Of a DNA stretch of 64,000 nt, positions 24,275 to 33,687 are shown one piece after another (the first letter of the stretch is position 1; every line of letters starts with the position of its first letter). The position numbers and the translations under genes are program-made. Source of the DNA: Microbacterium sp. AZCO (GTDB lineage Bacteria; Actinomycetota; Actinomycetes; Actinomycetales; Microbacteriaceae). Below the pieces are notes generated by a model. That model was not told the origin of the DNA. It did not search any database and saw only the letters and a program-made list of their open reading frames with translations. Where the stretch lies: contig NZ_CP154857.1 in assembly GCF_039614715.1 (NCBI RefSeq), positions 1,364,001-1,428,000 on the forward strand, written 5' to 3'.

Positions 24275-25375
24275 ATGATGCGACTGGAGAACGCGGACGG
24301 TACGAGCACAGTGGACTGGGCGCAGATCGGACAGGATGCCTGGGGATTCCTGATCCTCGTGGGCACCAAGATCTTCTGGATCCTCGTGATCATCGCCGTC
24401 GCGATGGTCCTGGTGTGGATCATGCGGCGCGTCATCGCCCGCGTCGTGAACCGCATCGTCTCGGGAGCCAAGAACAAGGCGAACGTCGACGACACGCAGG
24501 CGCTCGAGCGCGCTCCGCTCGCGCAGGTGCGGCTCGTGCAGCGGACGCGCACGCTCGGATCGATCCTGACGAACATCGTCAACGTCACGATCGTGATCGT
24601 CGCCGTGATCCTGATCGTCTACACGCTGAGCCCCGGCATCATCGGCTCGTTCACACTGCTCACGGCCGCCATCGGCGCGGGCCTCGGCTTCGGCGCGCAG
24701 AACATCGTGAAGGACGTGCTGAACGGCATCTTCATCGTCGCGGAGGATCAGGTGGGCATCGGCGACGTCGTCGACCTGGGACTCGCGACGGGAGTCGTCG
24801 AGTACGTGAGCGTCCGTGTGACCCACGTGCGCGACGTCAACGGCACGCTCTGGTACGTGCGCAACGGCGAGATCCTGCGCATCGGCAATATGTCGATGGG
24901 CTGGTCGCGCGTCATCATCGACCTCGCGGTCCCGGCCGACGCGCAGATCGACGAGGTCGAGAGCGCGCTCCTGGCCGCCGCGAAGAGCCTCCGCACCGAC
25001 CCGAAGTGGCGCACCCGCATCATCGAGAACCCCGAGGTGTGGGGTCTCGAGTCGGTGTCGGGGGACGCGCTCGTCATCCGCCTCGTCATGAAGACGCGCG
25101 CCAACGCCAAGGACGACGTGGCCCGCGAGCTCCGGATGCGCCTCAAGCACGCGATCGACGAGCTCGGGCTGCAGCTGCCGCAGCTCACCTCGATCACGCT
25201 GTCGGGCCTCGAGGGCGCCCAGCGCGTGCGGGGTGCCAACCCGCCCAAGACCAAGCCCACCCCCGTCACGCCGCTGCCCGAGAAGCCCGTGTGGAAGCCC
25301 AAGCGCCTGTCGAAGCGCCGCTCCGGCACGGCCGACGACACCGGTGATCGACCCGACGGAGAGCCCACGCCATGA
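24275..25375 (+). CDS. MscS-family mechanosensitive channel
   Basis: A small-conductance mechanosensitive channel for relief of osmotic pressure. Of 366 residues, TM1 is at about 20-45 (FLILVGTKIFWILVIIAVAMVLVW), TM2 at about 95-115 (IVNVTIVIVAVILIVYTL), and the pore helix TM3 is the Gly/Ala-rich TAAIGAGLGFGAQNIVKDVLNG. The beta domain follows (EDQVGIGDVV) and the C-terminus is a long Pro/Lys-rich tail. AGGA lies before two adjacent ATGs (24275, 24278); either may be used. Its stop overlaps the globin start by 4 nt (ATGA). Confidence 0.92.
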   Translation: MMRLENADGTSTVDWAQIGQDAWGFLILVGTKIFWILVIIAVAMVLVWIMRRVIARVVNRIVSGAKNKANVDDTQALERAPLAQVRLVQRTRTLGSILTNIVNVTIVIVAVILIVYTLSPGIIGSFTLLTAAIGAGLGFGAQNIVKDVLNGIFIVAEDQVGIGDVVDLGLATGVVEYVSVRVTHVRDVNGTLWYVRNGEILRIGNMSMGWSRVIIDLAVPADAQIDEVESALLAAAKSLRTDPKWRTRIIENPEVWGLESVSGDALVIRLVMKTRANAKDDVARELRMRLKHAIDELGLQLPQLTSITLSGLEGAQRVRGANPPKTKPTPVTPLPEKPVWKPKRLSKRRSGTADDTGDRPDGEPTP

Positions 25376-25854
25376 CAGACGGAACGGATGCCTCGCCCCT
25401 GACCTTCTACGAGGAGGTCGGCGGTCACGGCACGTTCGTGCGGCTCGTCGACGCGTTCTACCGGGGCGTCGCCGACGACGAGGTGCTGCGTCCCATGTAT
25501 CCCGAAGAGGATCTCACCGGTGCGCGGCACCGCCTCACGATGTTCTTGGAGCAGTACTGGGGCGGGCCGACGACGTACGGCGAAGAGCGCGGGCACCCCC
25601 GCCTGCGCATGCGGCACGCGCCCTTCCACGTGAATCCGGATGCCCGCGACCGCTGGCTCCGCCACATGCGCGACGCCGTCGACGAGCTCGAGCTCTCGCC
25701 GCTCCACGAGGCGACTCTGTGGGACTACCTGCAGCGCGCCGCCTACGCCATGGTCAACACGTTCGAGCCGGCCGGGATCGGCCCCTCGGCCGCCGGCCGC
25801 GACACGGCCGGCATCCCCCTGACGGCGTCGGCGCCCGACGACGCCACCTCCTGA
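25372..25854 (+). CDS. Truncated hemoglobin, group II (GlbO-like)
   Basis: A 160-residue 2/2 globin. Family features include TFYEEVGGHGTFVRLVDAFYRGV (helices A-B), MYPEEDLTGARHRLTMFLEQYWGGP (E helix and the conserved aromatic/Gly), HPRLRMRHAPFHV with the proximal His, and the G/H helices. Group II members bind O2/NO and protect against nitrosative or oxidative stress. It overlaps the mscS stop (ATGA) and is probably cotranscribed with it and with the FAD dehydrogenase 40 bp downstream. Confidence 0.93.
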   Translation: MTDGTDASPLTFYEEVGGHGTFVRLVDAFYRGVADDEVLRPMYPEEDLTGARHRLTMFLEQYWGGPTTYGEERGHPRLRMRHAPFHVNPDARDRWLRHMRDAVDELELSPLHEATLWDYLQRAAYAMVNTFEPAGIGPSAAGRDTAGIPLTASAPDDATS

Positions 25855-25893
25855 ACCAGCTCCACCCCGCACCCCGACGACGAAGGAGTCGCC

Positions 25894-27561
25894 ATGCCCC
25901 CCGCACCCACCCTCGCCACCGACGTTCTCGTGATCGGCTGGGGCCTGTCCGGCCTCGTCGCCGCCGGTGAAGCCGCCGCGGCGGGCAAGAAGGTCGTGAT
26001 CGTCGACCAGGAGCCCCGCTCGAACCTCGGCGGCCAGGCGTGGTGGTCGTTCGGCGGGCTGTTCTTCGTCGACTCGCCCGAGCAGCGCCGCATGGGCATC
26101 AAGGACTCCCTCGACCTCGCCCGTCAGGACTGGTTCGGGAACGCCGCCTTCGACCGCGACGAGGATGCCTGGCCGAAGCGCTGGGCAGAGGCGTACCTGC
26201 AGTTCGCCGCCGGCGAGAAGCGCACCTGGCTGCGCGAGAAGGGCGTCGGGTTCTTCCCGGTCGTCGGGTGGGCCGAGCGCGGCGGCTACGGCGCCACCGG
26301 CCCCGGCAACTCCGTGCCGCGGTTCCACATCACGTGGGGCACGGGCCCCGGCATCGTCGCGCCCTTCCAGGCCGCCGTCGAGAAGGCCGAGGCGGCCGGA
26401 CGCATCACGATCCTTCCGCGCCATCGGGTGACCTCGCTCCTCGCGAGCGACGGCGCTGTGACCGGTGCGGCGGGTGACGTCCTCGCCCCGTCGGGCGCGG
26501 TGCGCGGCGCGGCGAGCTCGCGCGAGGTCGTCGGCGCGTTCGAGATCACGGCGGGTGCGACCATCGTCACGTCGGGCGGAATCGGCGGCAACCATGACCT
26601 CGTGCGGGCGATGTGGCCCGAGCGCCTCGGCACGGCGCCCGCGACGATGGTCACGGGCGTCCCGGCCTACGTCGACGGCTCGATGCTTCCCGTCGCCGAG
26701 ACGGCCGGGGCTCGGGTGATCAACGGCGACCGCATGTGGCACTACGTCGAGGGACTGCAGAACTGGGATCCGGTCTGGCCGGACCACGGCATCCGGATCC
26801 TCCCCGGTCCGTCGTCGCTGTGGCTCGACGCCACCGGCCATCGGCTCCCGGTGCCGCTGTATCCCGGGTTCGACACCCTCGGCACGCTCGCGCACCTGCG
26901 TGCGACCGGGCACGACCACTCGTGGTTCGTCCTGTCGCACAAGATCATCGAGAAGGAGTTCACCCTCTCGGGCAGCGAGCAGAACCCCGACCTGACCGGC
27001 AAGGACGTGCCCCTCCTGGTGAAGTCGCGGCTCGGCAAGGGCGCGGCGGCACCCGTCAAGGCGTTCATGGACCACGGCGCGGACTTCGTCGTGCGCGACA
27101 ACCTCGATGACCTCATCGCGGGGATGAAGGCGCTCCCCGGCGGCGACGTGCTCGACGGCGACCGGGTGCGGATCGAGCTCGAGGCGCGCGACCGCGAGGT
27201 CGAGAACGACTTCACGAAGGATGCGCAGATCGCGATGCTCCGCTCCGCTCGCGCCTACCGCGGAGACAAGCTCATCCGCACCGCTCCCCCGCACCGCATC
27301 CTCGACCCGGAGGCGGGCCCGCTCATCGCCGTCAAGCTGCACGTGCTCACGCGCAAGTCGCTGGGCGGCATCGAGACCGACCTGTCGGCGCGCGCTCTCG
27401 GCGCGTCGGGCGACCCGATCCCAGGCCTGTATTCCGCGGGCGAGGCGAGCGGGTTCGGCGGCGGCGGCGTGCACGGCTACCGCGCACTGGAGGGGACGTT
27501 CGTGGGTGGATGCCTCTTCTCAGGCCGCATCGCGGGCCGGGCCGCGGCATCCGCCGTCTGA
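25894..27561 (+). CDS. FAD-binding dehydrogenase (FAD_binding_2, KstD-like)
   Basis: A 555-residue flavoprotein. The dinucleotide fold VIGWGLSGLVAAGEAAAAGK starts at about residue 13, the FAD contact VDQEPRSNLGGQAWWSFGG follows, and the C-terminal ASGFGGGGVHGYRALEGTF closes the site. The closest known groups are 3-ketosteroid dehydrogenase and fumarate reductase flavoproteins; many actinobacteria carry this about 550-residue form, annotated only as an FAD-binding dehydrogenase, with unknown substrate. GAAGGAG lies before the ATG. It is convergent with corA with 4 bp between the stops. Confidence 0.88.
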   Translation: MPPAPTLATDVLVIGWGLSGLVAAGEAAAAGKKVVIVDQEPRSNLGGQAWWSFGGLFFVDSPEQRRMGIKDSLDLARQDWFGNAAFDRDEDAWPKRWAEAYLQFAAGEKRTWLREKGVGFFPVVGWAERGGYGATGPGNSVPRFHITWGTGPGIVAPFQAAVEKAEAAGRITILPRHRVTSLLASDGAVTGAAGDVLAPSGAVRGAASSREVVGAFEITAGATIVTSGGIGGNHDLVRAMWPERLGTAPATMVTGVPAYVDGSMLPVAETAGARVINGDRMWHYVEGLQNWDPVWPDHGIRILPGPSSLWLDATGHRLPVPLYPGFDTLGTLAHLRATGHDHSWFVLSHKIIEKEFTLSGSEQNPDLTGKDVPLLVKSRLGKGAAAPVKAFMDHGADFVVRDNLDDLIAGMKALPGGDVLDGDRVRIELEARDREVENDFTKDAQIAMLRSARAYRGDKLIRTAPPHRILDPEAGPLIAVKLHVLTRKSLGGIETDLSARALGASGDPIPGLYSAGEASGFGGGGVHGYRALEGTFVGGCLFSGRIAGRAAASAV

Positions 27562-27565
27562 CCGG

Positions 27566-28573
27566 CTACAGCCAGTTGCGCGACTTGAACACGCGATACA
27601 GCCCGAACGCGAACGCCACCATCGTCAGGAGTGCGAGCGGGTAGCCGAGCGGCCAGGCGAGCTCGGGCATGTGGACGAAGTTCATCCCGTAGATGCCGGT
27701 GATGAGCGACGGCGCGAACAGGATCGCGGCCCAGCTCGAGATGCGCTTGGTCTGCTCGGACTGCGCCAGGCTCGTCTCGTTCTGACGCTGCGCGACGAGC
27801 GTCGCGTGGACCGTGAGGGCGTTCTGCAGCGTCTGGCGGAACTCCTCGATCTTCTCGACCATCTGGATGACGTGGTCCTGGATGTCGCGGAACGAACGCC
27901 GCAGCTCGAGGATGTCCGGATCCTTGCCGTACGAGTTCTCGAGATCGTCGCGCAGGCTCGCGATCATGGCGTTGAGAGGGCGCACGGCGCGCAGGAACTC
28001 CATCACCTCACCCGAGAGGTCGTAGATGCGCTTCGTGACGGTCGGGTCGCCTGTGAAGAGCTGCACCTCGATCTCGTCGATGTCGTTCTCGAGACCGACG
28101 ACCACCGGCTCGTAGTCGTCCACGATGCGGTCGAGGATCGCGTACAGCACGGCGAGCGGGCCCCGCGTGAGCAGTTCGGGCGCGCTCTCCAGACGGTGCC
28201 GGACGAGCGCGAGGTTCGGCGCCTCGGCGTGGCGGATGGCGATGACGAAGTCGGCTCCGGTGAACACCTCGACCTCGCCGAACTCGACGGTCTCGACCGA
28301 GTCGACGTAGCGAGCGGGACGCAGCACGAGGAACCGGGTATCGCCGTAGCGCTCGAGTTTCGCGCGCTGATGGCCGAGGAGCGCGTCCTCGATCGCGAGC
28401 GGGTGAAGGTCGAATTCGGCCGCGATGATATTGAGCTGCACCGGTTCGGGGCGGTACAGGCCGATCCAGGCGAAGCCGCCGTGCTCCGCGAGCGCCTCCG
28501 AGGTGCGCGCAAGGGTCTGCGGGGACGCGACGCGGCGTCCGTCCACGTAGATCGCGTTGTCGATCACTGCCAC
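27566..28573 (-). CDS. corA: CorA-family magnesium/cobalt transporter
   Basis: A pentameric divalent-cation channel of the inner membrane. Of 335 residues, the first 240 form the cytoplasmic alpha/beta and long-helix funnel. TM1 ends in the signature GMN (residues 296-298, in GIYGMNFVHMPELAW), and TM2 is LALLTMVAFAFGLYRVF. The start is uncertain: GTG 28573 and GTG 28567 are adjacent and neither has a strong ribosome-binding site; the frame is open far upstream, but through DNA that codes for another gene. Confidence 0.93.
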   Translation of the reverse strand: MAVIDNAIYVDGRRVASPQTLARTSEALAEHGGFAWIGLYRPEPVQLNIIAAEFDLHPLAIEDALLGHQRAKLERYGDTRFLVLRPARYVDSVETVEFGEVEVFTGADFVIAIRHAEAPNLALVRHRLESAPELLTRGPLAVLYAILDRIVDDYEPVVVGLENDIDEIEVQLFTGDPTVTKRIYDLSGEVMEFLRAVRPLNAMIASLRDDLENSYGKDPDILELRRSFRDIQDHVIQMVEKIEEFRQTLQNALTVHATLVAQRQNETSLAQSEQTKRISSWAAILFAPSLITGIYGMNFVHMPELAWPLGYPLALLTMVAFAFGLYRVFKSRNWL

Positions 28574-28604
28574 CGGCACAGTCTGACAGCACCGGCGTGT
28601 CATA

Positions 28605-29279
28605 TCAGCCTGATGACCCCGTCCGGCGGACAGCGGTGAGGCCGGTGCGCACGGGGCCGCGGACGAGCACGTGGCCGCGATCCAGGGTGACGCGGGTCCA
28701 GGGCCCGGAGGCCAGCACGCGCGCTTCCTCCTCGCCGACGATGAACCCCAGTGCGAACGCCGCGAAAGCCGTGCCGAGCGGAAGGCCGTGAAGCAGCTCG
28801 TCGGGCGCGCCCCATACGGTCCCGCGAACGGCGCGGACGACGTCTTCACCCGGATCAGCGGGCATCGATTCGGCGACGGCCGCGATGCCGTACTGCGCCC
28901 TGGACGCGAGATCGGCGGCGGGTATCGAGCCGACCGCCTCCCACCCGCTCCGCGGCGGAGCGATGCCCGCCCACGCCGGCGAGAGGCCGACATCGGGCAG
29001 CTCGACGGCGCGCGGGTCGTCGTCGGACTTCGCGAGGGCGGATGCCTCGACGACGATGTCACAGACGAGCTCGGGGTCGATCGGGAGGGCGCGCAGGGCG
29101 AGCACCGTCGGACTGGCGTCGAGGAGCCCGCGCGGAGCGAGCGGGGCCGAGGTCATGGCGAGGGTGCCGCCGGCGGCCTGGAGCCTCACCCCGCCGTCGC
29201 CGAGCGGAGTCGTCCGCCCCGCGAAGGTCAGCGCGTCGGCGGCGGCATCGGCATCGGGGAAGAGAAGGCGCTGCGACAT
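28605..29279 (-). CDS. Hypothetical protein upstream of corA
   Basis: A 224-residue protein with no recognised family. It begins MSQRLLFPDADAAADALTF. It appears soluble and alternates beta and helical stretches: VRLQAAGGTLAMTSAPLAP early, then a helical centre, ending FIVGEEEARVLASGPWTRVTLDRGHVLVRG. Similar genes seem common beside thioesterase genes in related genomes, but the function is unknown. It is divergent from tesB with 55 bp between the start codons. Confidence 0.72.
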   Translation of the reverse strand: MSQRLLFPDADAAADALTFAGRTTPLGDGGVRLQAAGGTLAMTSAPLAPRGLLDASPTVLALRALPIDPELVCDIVVEASALAKSDDDPRAVELPDVGLSPAWAGIAPPRSGWEAVGSIPAADLASRAQYGIAAVAESMPADPGEDVVRAVRGTVWGAPDELLHGLPLGTAFAAFALGFIVGEEEARVLASGPWTRVTLDRGHVLVRGPVRTGLTAVRRTGSSG

Positions 29280-29334
29280 CCGCCCTAAACTACCAAGCGT
29301 TGCGGGACCGCCTCCCGCCTTCAGGGAGGATGCC

Positions 29335-30234
29335 GTGACCGACGCCGCGCAGTCCCTCGAGGAGCCGCTCGACCGAGACCCGGTCGCTGCGCTGCTCGCG
29401 GTGCTCGACCTCGCGGACTCGAGCGCCCGCACGACGGAGGACATCTTCACGGGGGTGTCCCAGCCGATGCCCCTCGGACGCGTGTACGGCGGGCAGGTGC
29501 TCGCGCAGTCGATCGTCGCCGCGGAGCGGACGACCGCGGAGGGCCGCATCCCGCACTCGATGCACGGCTACTTCCTCCGTCCCGGCGACTCGTCGAAGGG
29601 CATCACCTTCGCCGTGGACCGCATCCACGACGGGCGGTCCTTCTCGACCCGGCGCACGCAGGCGTTCCAGGAGGGCGTCCCGATCTTCTCGATGATCTCG
29701 TCCTTCCAGGATGAGGACCCCGGCATCGAGCATCAGCAGCCGGCACCCGACGGCATCCCGGGCCCGGAGGATCTCCCCGATCTCGAGGACCACCTCTCGG
29801 GACTCCACCCCGTATCGAAGCGGCTGTTCCTCGACCGCCCCGTCGATCTTCGCCACGTGCCGTCGCCGATCTACGTCACGGTGGAGGGCGAGCGCGTTCC
29901 GCGTCAGGCGGTGTGGATGCGCTCCTGCAGCCCCCTGCCCGACGACCCGGCCGTGCACCGGGCTGCTCTCGCGTACGTGAGCGACCTGACGATCCAGGAG
30001 TCGATCCTCCGAGCGCACGGAGTGCCGTGGGCGACACCGGGGCTCAAGGTCGCGAGCCTCGACCACGCGATGTGGTGGCATCGGCCGGGACGCATCGACG
30101 ACTGGCTGCTCTACGTGCAGGAGTCGCCCAGCGCCCGCGGCGGGCGCGGCCTCGCGACGGGGCGCATCTACTCGCGCGACGGCGCCCTTGTGGCGAGCGT
30201 CGCGCAGGAGATCATGGTGCGCATCCCCGCCTGA
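29335..30234 (+). CDS. tesB: Acyl-CoA thioesterase II (TesB)
   Basis: It hydrolyses medium- and long-chain acyl-CoA to free fatty acid and CoA. The 299-residue protein is a double hotdog: the first repeat has GRVYGGQVLAQSIVAAE and HSMHGYFLRPGD, with the Asp of the catalytic triad; the second has AYVSDLTIQES and ASLDHAMWWHRP, ending EIMVRIPA. The GTG start at 29335 has GGGAGGA 4 nt upstream. The downstream 4HBT gene is convergent, 17 bp away. Confidence 0.95.
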   Translation: MTDAAQSLEEPLDRDPVAALLAVLDLADSSARTTEDIFTGVSQPMPLGRVYGGQVLAQSIVAAERTTAEGRIPHSMHGYFLRPGDSSKGITFAVDRIHDGRSFSTRRTQAFQEGVPIFSMISSFQDEDPGIEHQQPAPDGIPGPEDLPDLEDHLSGLHPVSKRLFLDRPVDLRHVPSPIYVTVEGERVPRQAVWMRSCSPLPDDPAVHRAALAYVSDLTIQESILRAHGVPWATPGLKVASLDHAMWWHRPGRIDDWLLYVQESPSARGGRGLATGRIYSRDGALVASVAQEIMVRIPA

Positions 30235-30251
30235 ATCGGGGTCCCGCGGCG

Positions 30252-30776
30252 TCAGCGGCGGTGGGTGTAGACGATCGGGTCGCCCTGGTAGGGACTCCAG
30301 GCGGCGCGCTCCTCGGTGGTGAGTCGCAGGGGGCGCCCGGTGGCGGCATCCACTTTCACGACGACTGTCGTCGCGCGCGCGTACGTCACCTGCCGGCCGG
30401 CGTCGGCTGTCTCGAGAGGGCTGCAGACCTCGTAGCAGACCTCGATGCTCGATCCCCCGAGCTTTCCGAACCACATCTGCACGTCGAGCGGGAACCGCTG
30501 GTACGGCACCGGCGCGAGGTACTCGATCTCCTGACGGGCGATGAGGGTGAGGATGCCGCTGTGCAGGCCCGAGTCGAGCACAGCCGTGGGGGGCGCGACT
30601 TCACCGCGCTCGGGCTGCCAGAACGCGCGGACGCGCGCCTCCTCGAGCAGCTTGAGCATGGAGGTGTTGTTGACGTGGTTGAACGCGTCGAGGTCGCCCC
30701 AGCGAAGTGGGATCGGGATGTGGAGGCGACGGCCCTGGGGCGTCGCCTCCACGGTCGCGATCGGCTCGTCACTCAC
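30252..30776 (-). CDS. 4-hydroxybenzoyl-CoA-thioesterase-like hotdog protein
   Basis: A 174-residue single-hotdog acyl-CoA thioesterase of the 4HBT/YbgC type. The signature RWGDLDAFNHVNNTSMLKLLEEAR contains the Asp/His active-site region (WGDLDAFNHVNN). Later strands IEYLAPVPYQRF and VCYEVCSP complete the fold. The GTG start lies 9 bp downstream of the ettA stop, so the two are likely one transcript. Substrate chain length cannot be told. Confidence 0.9.
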   Translation of the reverse strand: MSDEPIATVEATPQGRRLHIPIPLRWGDLDAFNHVNNTSMLKLLEEARVRAFWQPERGEVAPPTAVLDSGLHSGILTLIARQEIEYLAPVPYQRFPLDVQMWFGKLGGSSIEVCYEVCSPLETADAGRQVTYARATTVVVKVDAATGRPLRLTTEERAAWSPYQGDPIVYTHRR

Positions 30777-30785
30777 GAGTCGAGG

Positions 30786-32465
30786 TCAATCGCGCGTCAG
30801 CTTGCGGTACGCGGTGCGGTGCGGGCGCGCCGCCTCCACGCCGAGGCGCTGGATCTTGTTCTCCTCGTACGCCTCGAAGTTGCCCTCGAACCAGTACCAC
30901 TTGTCGGGGTCTTCATCGGTGCCCTCGTAGGCGAGGATGTGCGTTGCGATGCGGTCGAGGAACCACCGGTCGTGCGTGATGACGACGGCGCAGCCGGGGA
31001 ACTCCAGCAGAGCGTTCTCGAGCGACTGAAGCGTCTCGACGTCGAGGTCGTTGGTCGGCTCGTCGAGGAGGAGCAGGTTGCCGCCCTCCTTGAGCGTCAG
31101 TGCGAGGTTGAGGCGGTTGCGCTCACCACCCGACAGCACTCCGGCCTTCTTCTGCTGGTCGGGGCCCTTGAAGCCGAACTTGGAGACGTAGGCACGCGAC
31201 GGGATCTCGACCTTGCCGACCTGGATGAAGTCGAGTCCGTCGGAGACGACCTCCCAGAGGGTCTTGCTGGGATCGATGTTCGCCCGCGACTGATCGACAT
31301 AGCTGATCTTGACCGTCTCGCCGATCTTCAGATCTCCGCCGTCGAGCGGCTCGAGGCCGACGATCGTCTTGAAGAGCGTCGTCTTGCCCACGCCATTGGG
31401 ACCGATGACCCCGACGATGCCGTTGGGGGGAAGGCTGAAGCTCAGGCCATCGATGAGCGAGCGGCCGACGAAGCCCTTCTGAAGCTTCTTGGCATCGATG
31501 ACGATGCTTCCCAGGCGCGGCCCCGGCGGGATCTGGATCTCCTCGAAGTCCAGCTTCCGTGTGCGGTCGGCCTCGGCCGCCATCTCTTCGTATCGCGCGA
31601 GACGTGCCTTGGACTTGGCCTGACGGCCCTTCTGGTTCGAACGCACCCACTCGAGCTCCTCGGCGAGCCGCTTGGCCAGCTTGGCGTCCTTCTTGCCCTG
31701 CACGGCGAGTCGTTCGGCCTTCTTCTGGAGGTAGGTCGAGTAATTGCCCTCGTACGGGATGAGGCGGCCACGATCGACTTCTGCGATCCACTCGGCGACA
31801 TTGTCGAGGAAGTACCGGTCGTGCGTGATCGCGATGACGGCGCCGGGGTACTTCTGGAGGTGCTGCTCGAGCCAGAGCACGCTCTCCGCGTCGAGGTGGT
31901 TGGTCGGCTCGTCGAGGAGCAGCAGGTCGGGCTTCTGCAGCAGGAGCTTCGCGAGGGCCACGCGCCGGCGCTCACCACCGGAGAGGTTCGCGACGGATGC
32001 GTCGCCGGGCGGCGTGCGCAGCGCATCCATCGCCTGGTCGAGCTGGGAGTCGATATCCCACGCGTCGGCCGCGTCGATCTCCTCCTGCAGCACACCCATC
32101 TCGGCGAGCAGCGCGTCGAAGTCGGCGTCGGGATCGGCCATGAGAGCCGAGATCTCGTTGAACCTGTCGAGCTTCGCCTTGATCGCGACGCCGTCCTGGA
32201 TGTTCTTCAGGACGGTCTTCGAATCGTCGAGCTCGGGCTCCTGCATGAGGATGCCGACGCTGAAGCCGGGAGAGAGCTTCGCCTCGCCGTTGGAGGGCGT
32301 GTCGAGCCCGGCCATGATCTTGATGATCGTCGACTTGCCGGCGCCGTTCGGGCCGACCATGCCGATCTTGGCCCCGGGGAGGAACGACATCGTGACGTCG
32401 TCGAGGATGAGCTTTTCTCCGACCGCCTTGCGGGCGCGGACCATCGAGTAGATGTATTCAGCCAT
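30786..32465 (-). CDS. ettA: Energy-dependent translational throttle protein EttA (ABC-F)
   Basis: A ribosome-binding ABC-F ATPase that gates the first peptide bond according to ATP level. The 559 residues carry two ABC domains without membrane segments. Walker A motifs are GPNGAGKST (38-46) and GPNGVGKTT in the second half; ABC signatures are NLSGGERRRVALAK and LSGGERNRLNLAL. A basic linker between them (KKAERLAVQGKKDAKLAKRL) is the P-site tRNA interaction motif. The length and MAEYIYSMVRARK start match the EttA family closely. ATG 32465. Confidence 0.96.
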   Translation of the reverse strand: MAEYIYSMVRARKAVGEKLILDDVTMSFLPGAKIGMVGPNGAGKSTIIKIMAGLDTPSNGEAKLSPGFSVGILMQEPELDDSKTVLKNIQDGVAIKAKLDRFNEISALMADPDADFDALLAEMGVLQEEIDAADAWDIDSQLDQAMDALRTPPGDASVANLSGGERRRVALAKLLLQKPDLLLLDEPTNHLDAESVLWLEQHLQKYPGAVIAITHDRYFLDNVAEWIAEVDRGRLIPYEGNYSTYLQKKAERLAVQGKKDAKLAKRLAEELEWVRSNQKGRQAKSKARLARYEEMAAEADRTRKLDFEEIQIPPGPRLGSIVIDAKKLQKGFVGRSLIDGLSFSLPPNGIVGVIGPNGVGKTTLFKTIVGLEPLDGGDLKIGETVKISYVDQSRANIDPSKTLWEVVSDGLDFIQVGKVEIPSRAYVSKFGFKGPDQQKKAGVLSGGERNRLNLALTLKEGGNLLLLDEPTNDLDVETLQSLENALLEFPGCAVVITHDRWFLDRIATHILAYEGTDEDPDKWYWFEGNFEAYEENKIQRLGVEAARPHRTAYRKLTRD

Positions 32466-32525
32466 AGCGGCTCCAGTCTACGGGCGGACGCCGCGGCGGC
32501 CGCGTCCCGGGCGGCTGGTGGAGGG

Positions 32526-33062
32526 CTACCAGTCGATGGGACGGGTCTGCCCGATGAGACACGCGCCGTCGCCGACGACGGGGAGGACCACGCTCACGGG
32601 ATCGCCCGTCGCCGGACCCACCTGCCCCACAAGACACTCCCCCGCCCAGAGGACCGAGAACTGGATGCTCTCGGCGCGATTGCCCACGGTGGATTCGTCG
32701 TTCGTCACCTGCATCGCGCTCTTGTCGAACCCGGCGGCGACGAGCGCGTCGATGTACGCGCGACCCGACGCCTGGTCGGGGCCCGCCCAGACACTCGCCA
32801 CGATCGACGCGAAATACGGCAGGTTGTCGGAGGCTGAGCCGCCGGGTACCAGAACCGGAGCCGCCGAAGGGGTCGTGCTGGGCGTCTCGGTCGTGCCCGA
32901 CGGGAGGGACGTCTGGGTCGATGTGTCTGTGGACGGCGCGCTGCCGGGGCTCGGAACCGAGCAGGCCGCCAGAACCATCGCGGCGATCAGCAGCGCTCCC
33001 CCGGCGCCCGCGATCCTGCGTCTCGTCGCGGTGGGTCGGGCGGGCTCGAGGCGGCGGGACAC
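32526..33062 (-). CDS. Small secreted lipoprotein
   Basis: A 178-residue protein with a basic N-terminus, a hydrophobic segment (GALLIAAMVLAAC) and a lipobox LAAC around residues 31-34, followed by a Ser/Thr/Pro-rich linker (PSTDTSTQTSLPSGTTET) and a 90-residue folded domain containing two Cys. It is anchored to the outer face of the membrane by the diacylated Cys. The folded part (NLPYFASIVASVW ... ACLIGQTRPIDW) matches a small family known in Microbacteriaceae, with no known role. Confidence 0.8.
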   Translation of the reverse strand: MSRRLEPARPTATRRRIAGAGGALLIAAMVLAACSVPSPGSAPSTDTSTQTSLPSGTTETPSTTPSAAPVLVPGGSASDNLPYFASIVASVWAGPDQASGRAYIDALVAAGFDKSAMQVTNDESTVGNRAESIQFSVLWAGECLVGQVGPATGDPVSVVLPVVGDGACLIGQTRPIDW

Positions 33063-33106
33063 GCCAGTGAGTCTAGGGTGCCGCCCCGAGCGCGCGCCGT
33101 GAGCCC

Positions 33107-33649
33107 TCAGAAGGGCGTGTCCGCGTCGTCCCGTCCGGACGCGGCGGAGTCGCCGGCGATCGCAGCGCCGACGAGCGCCGGCTCATCTGCGGGGTGGGCC
33201 TCCGGTGCCGCCCAGGCGTCGGTGATCGTCGCGACGGTCCACTCCGTCGCGCCCGGGTGCTCGGGTGCCCCGTCCTCGCTGGACGTCGACGCGGCCGCGT
33301 CCTTCTCGAACCGCGACACGCCGAACCGGAGATCGTGGCCGATCGCATCGGCGTCGATGTCGGCGCTGACGCCCTTCTTCGTGTCGGTCTCCCACTGGCG
33401 GAGCTTGAGCTTGCCCGTGAGGATGACCCGGTCGCCCTTGCGCAGCGAGTGGAAGGCGTGCTCGGCGAGGCCGCGGAAGGTCGAGACCGAGAACCAGTTG
33501 GTGCCGGCGTCGACCCAGCTGTTCGTCGTCCGGTCGTAACGGCGCTGGCCGCTGGCGACGCGGAAGGTCGTGATCGGCACGCCGCCGGGAGTGCGCTTGT
33601 GCTCCGGCTCCGTGGCGACGTTCCCCGTGATCGTGATGGTGTCGGTCAT
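33107..33649 (-). CDS. ssb: Single-stranded DNA-binding protein
   Basis: A 180-residue OB-fold SSB. The fold is residues 1-110: MTDTITITGNVATEPEHKRT, GGVPITTFRVASGQRRYDR, DWFSV-like NWFSVSTFRG, GDRVILTGKLKLRQWE. A long acidic linker follows, and the C-terminus is DDADTPF, close to the acidic DDxxxF tip that recruits repair and replication proteins. GAGAGGA precedes the ATG at 33649 by 6 nt. It looks like an extra SSB paralogue rather than the SSB of the rpsF operon. Confidence 0.9.
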   Translation of the reverse strand: MTDTITITGNVATEPEHKRTPGGVPITTFRVASGQRRYDRTTNSWVDAGTNWFSVSTFRGLAEHAFHSLRKGDRVILTGKLKLRQWETDTKKGVSADIDADAIGHDLRFGVSRFEKDAAASTSSEDGAPEHPGATEWTVATITDAWAAPEAHPADEPALVGAAIAGDSAASGRDDADTPF

Positions 33650-33687
33650 TTCGATTCCTCTCTCTTCACCCGGGCCCTTCCCGGGCG

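Noticed and set aside
21641..25150. Very long open frame on the minus strand opposite pepN and the MscS gene
   Set aside because: It is antisense to two genes with complete catalytic motifs; the Arg/His/Val-rich translation is typical of shadows in GC-rich DNA.
24748..27474. Open minus-strand frame of about 900 codons opposite the MscS-like, globin and FAD genes
   Set aside because: It crosses three good genes and shows no domain; it is a GC-driven shadow.
29913..32837. Open plus-strand frame of about 970 codons opposite ettA
   Set aside because: EttA on the minus strand has both ABC cassettes intact; the plus-strand frame has no motif.
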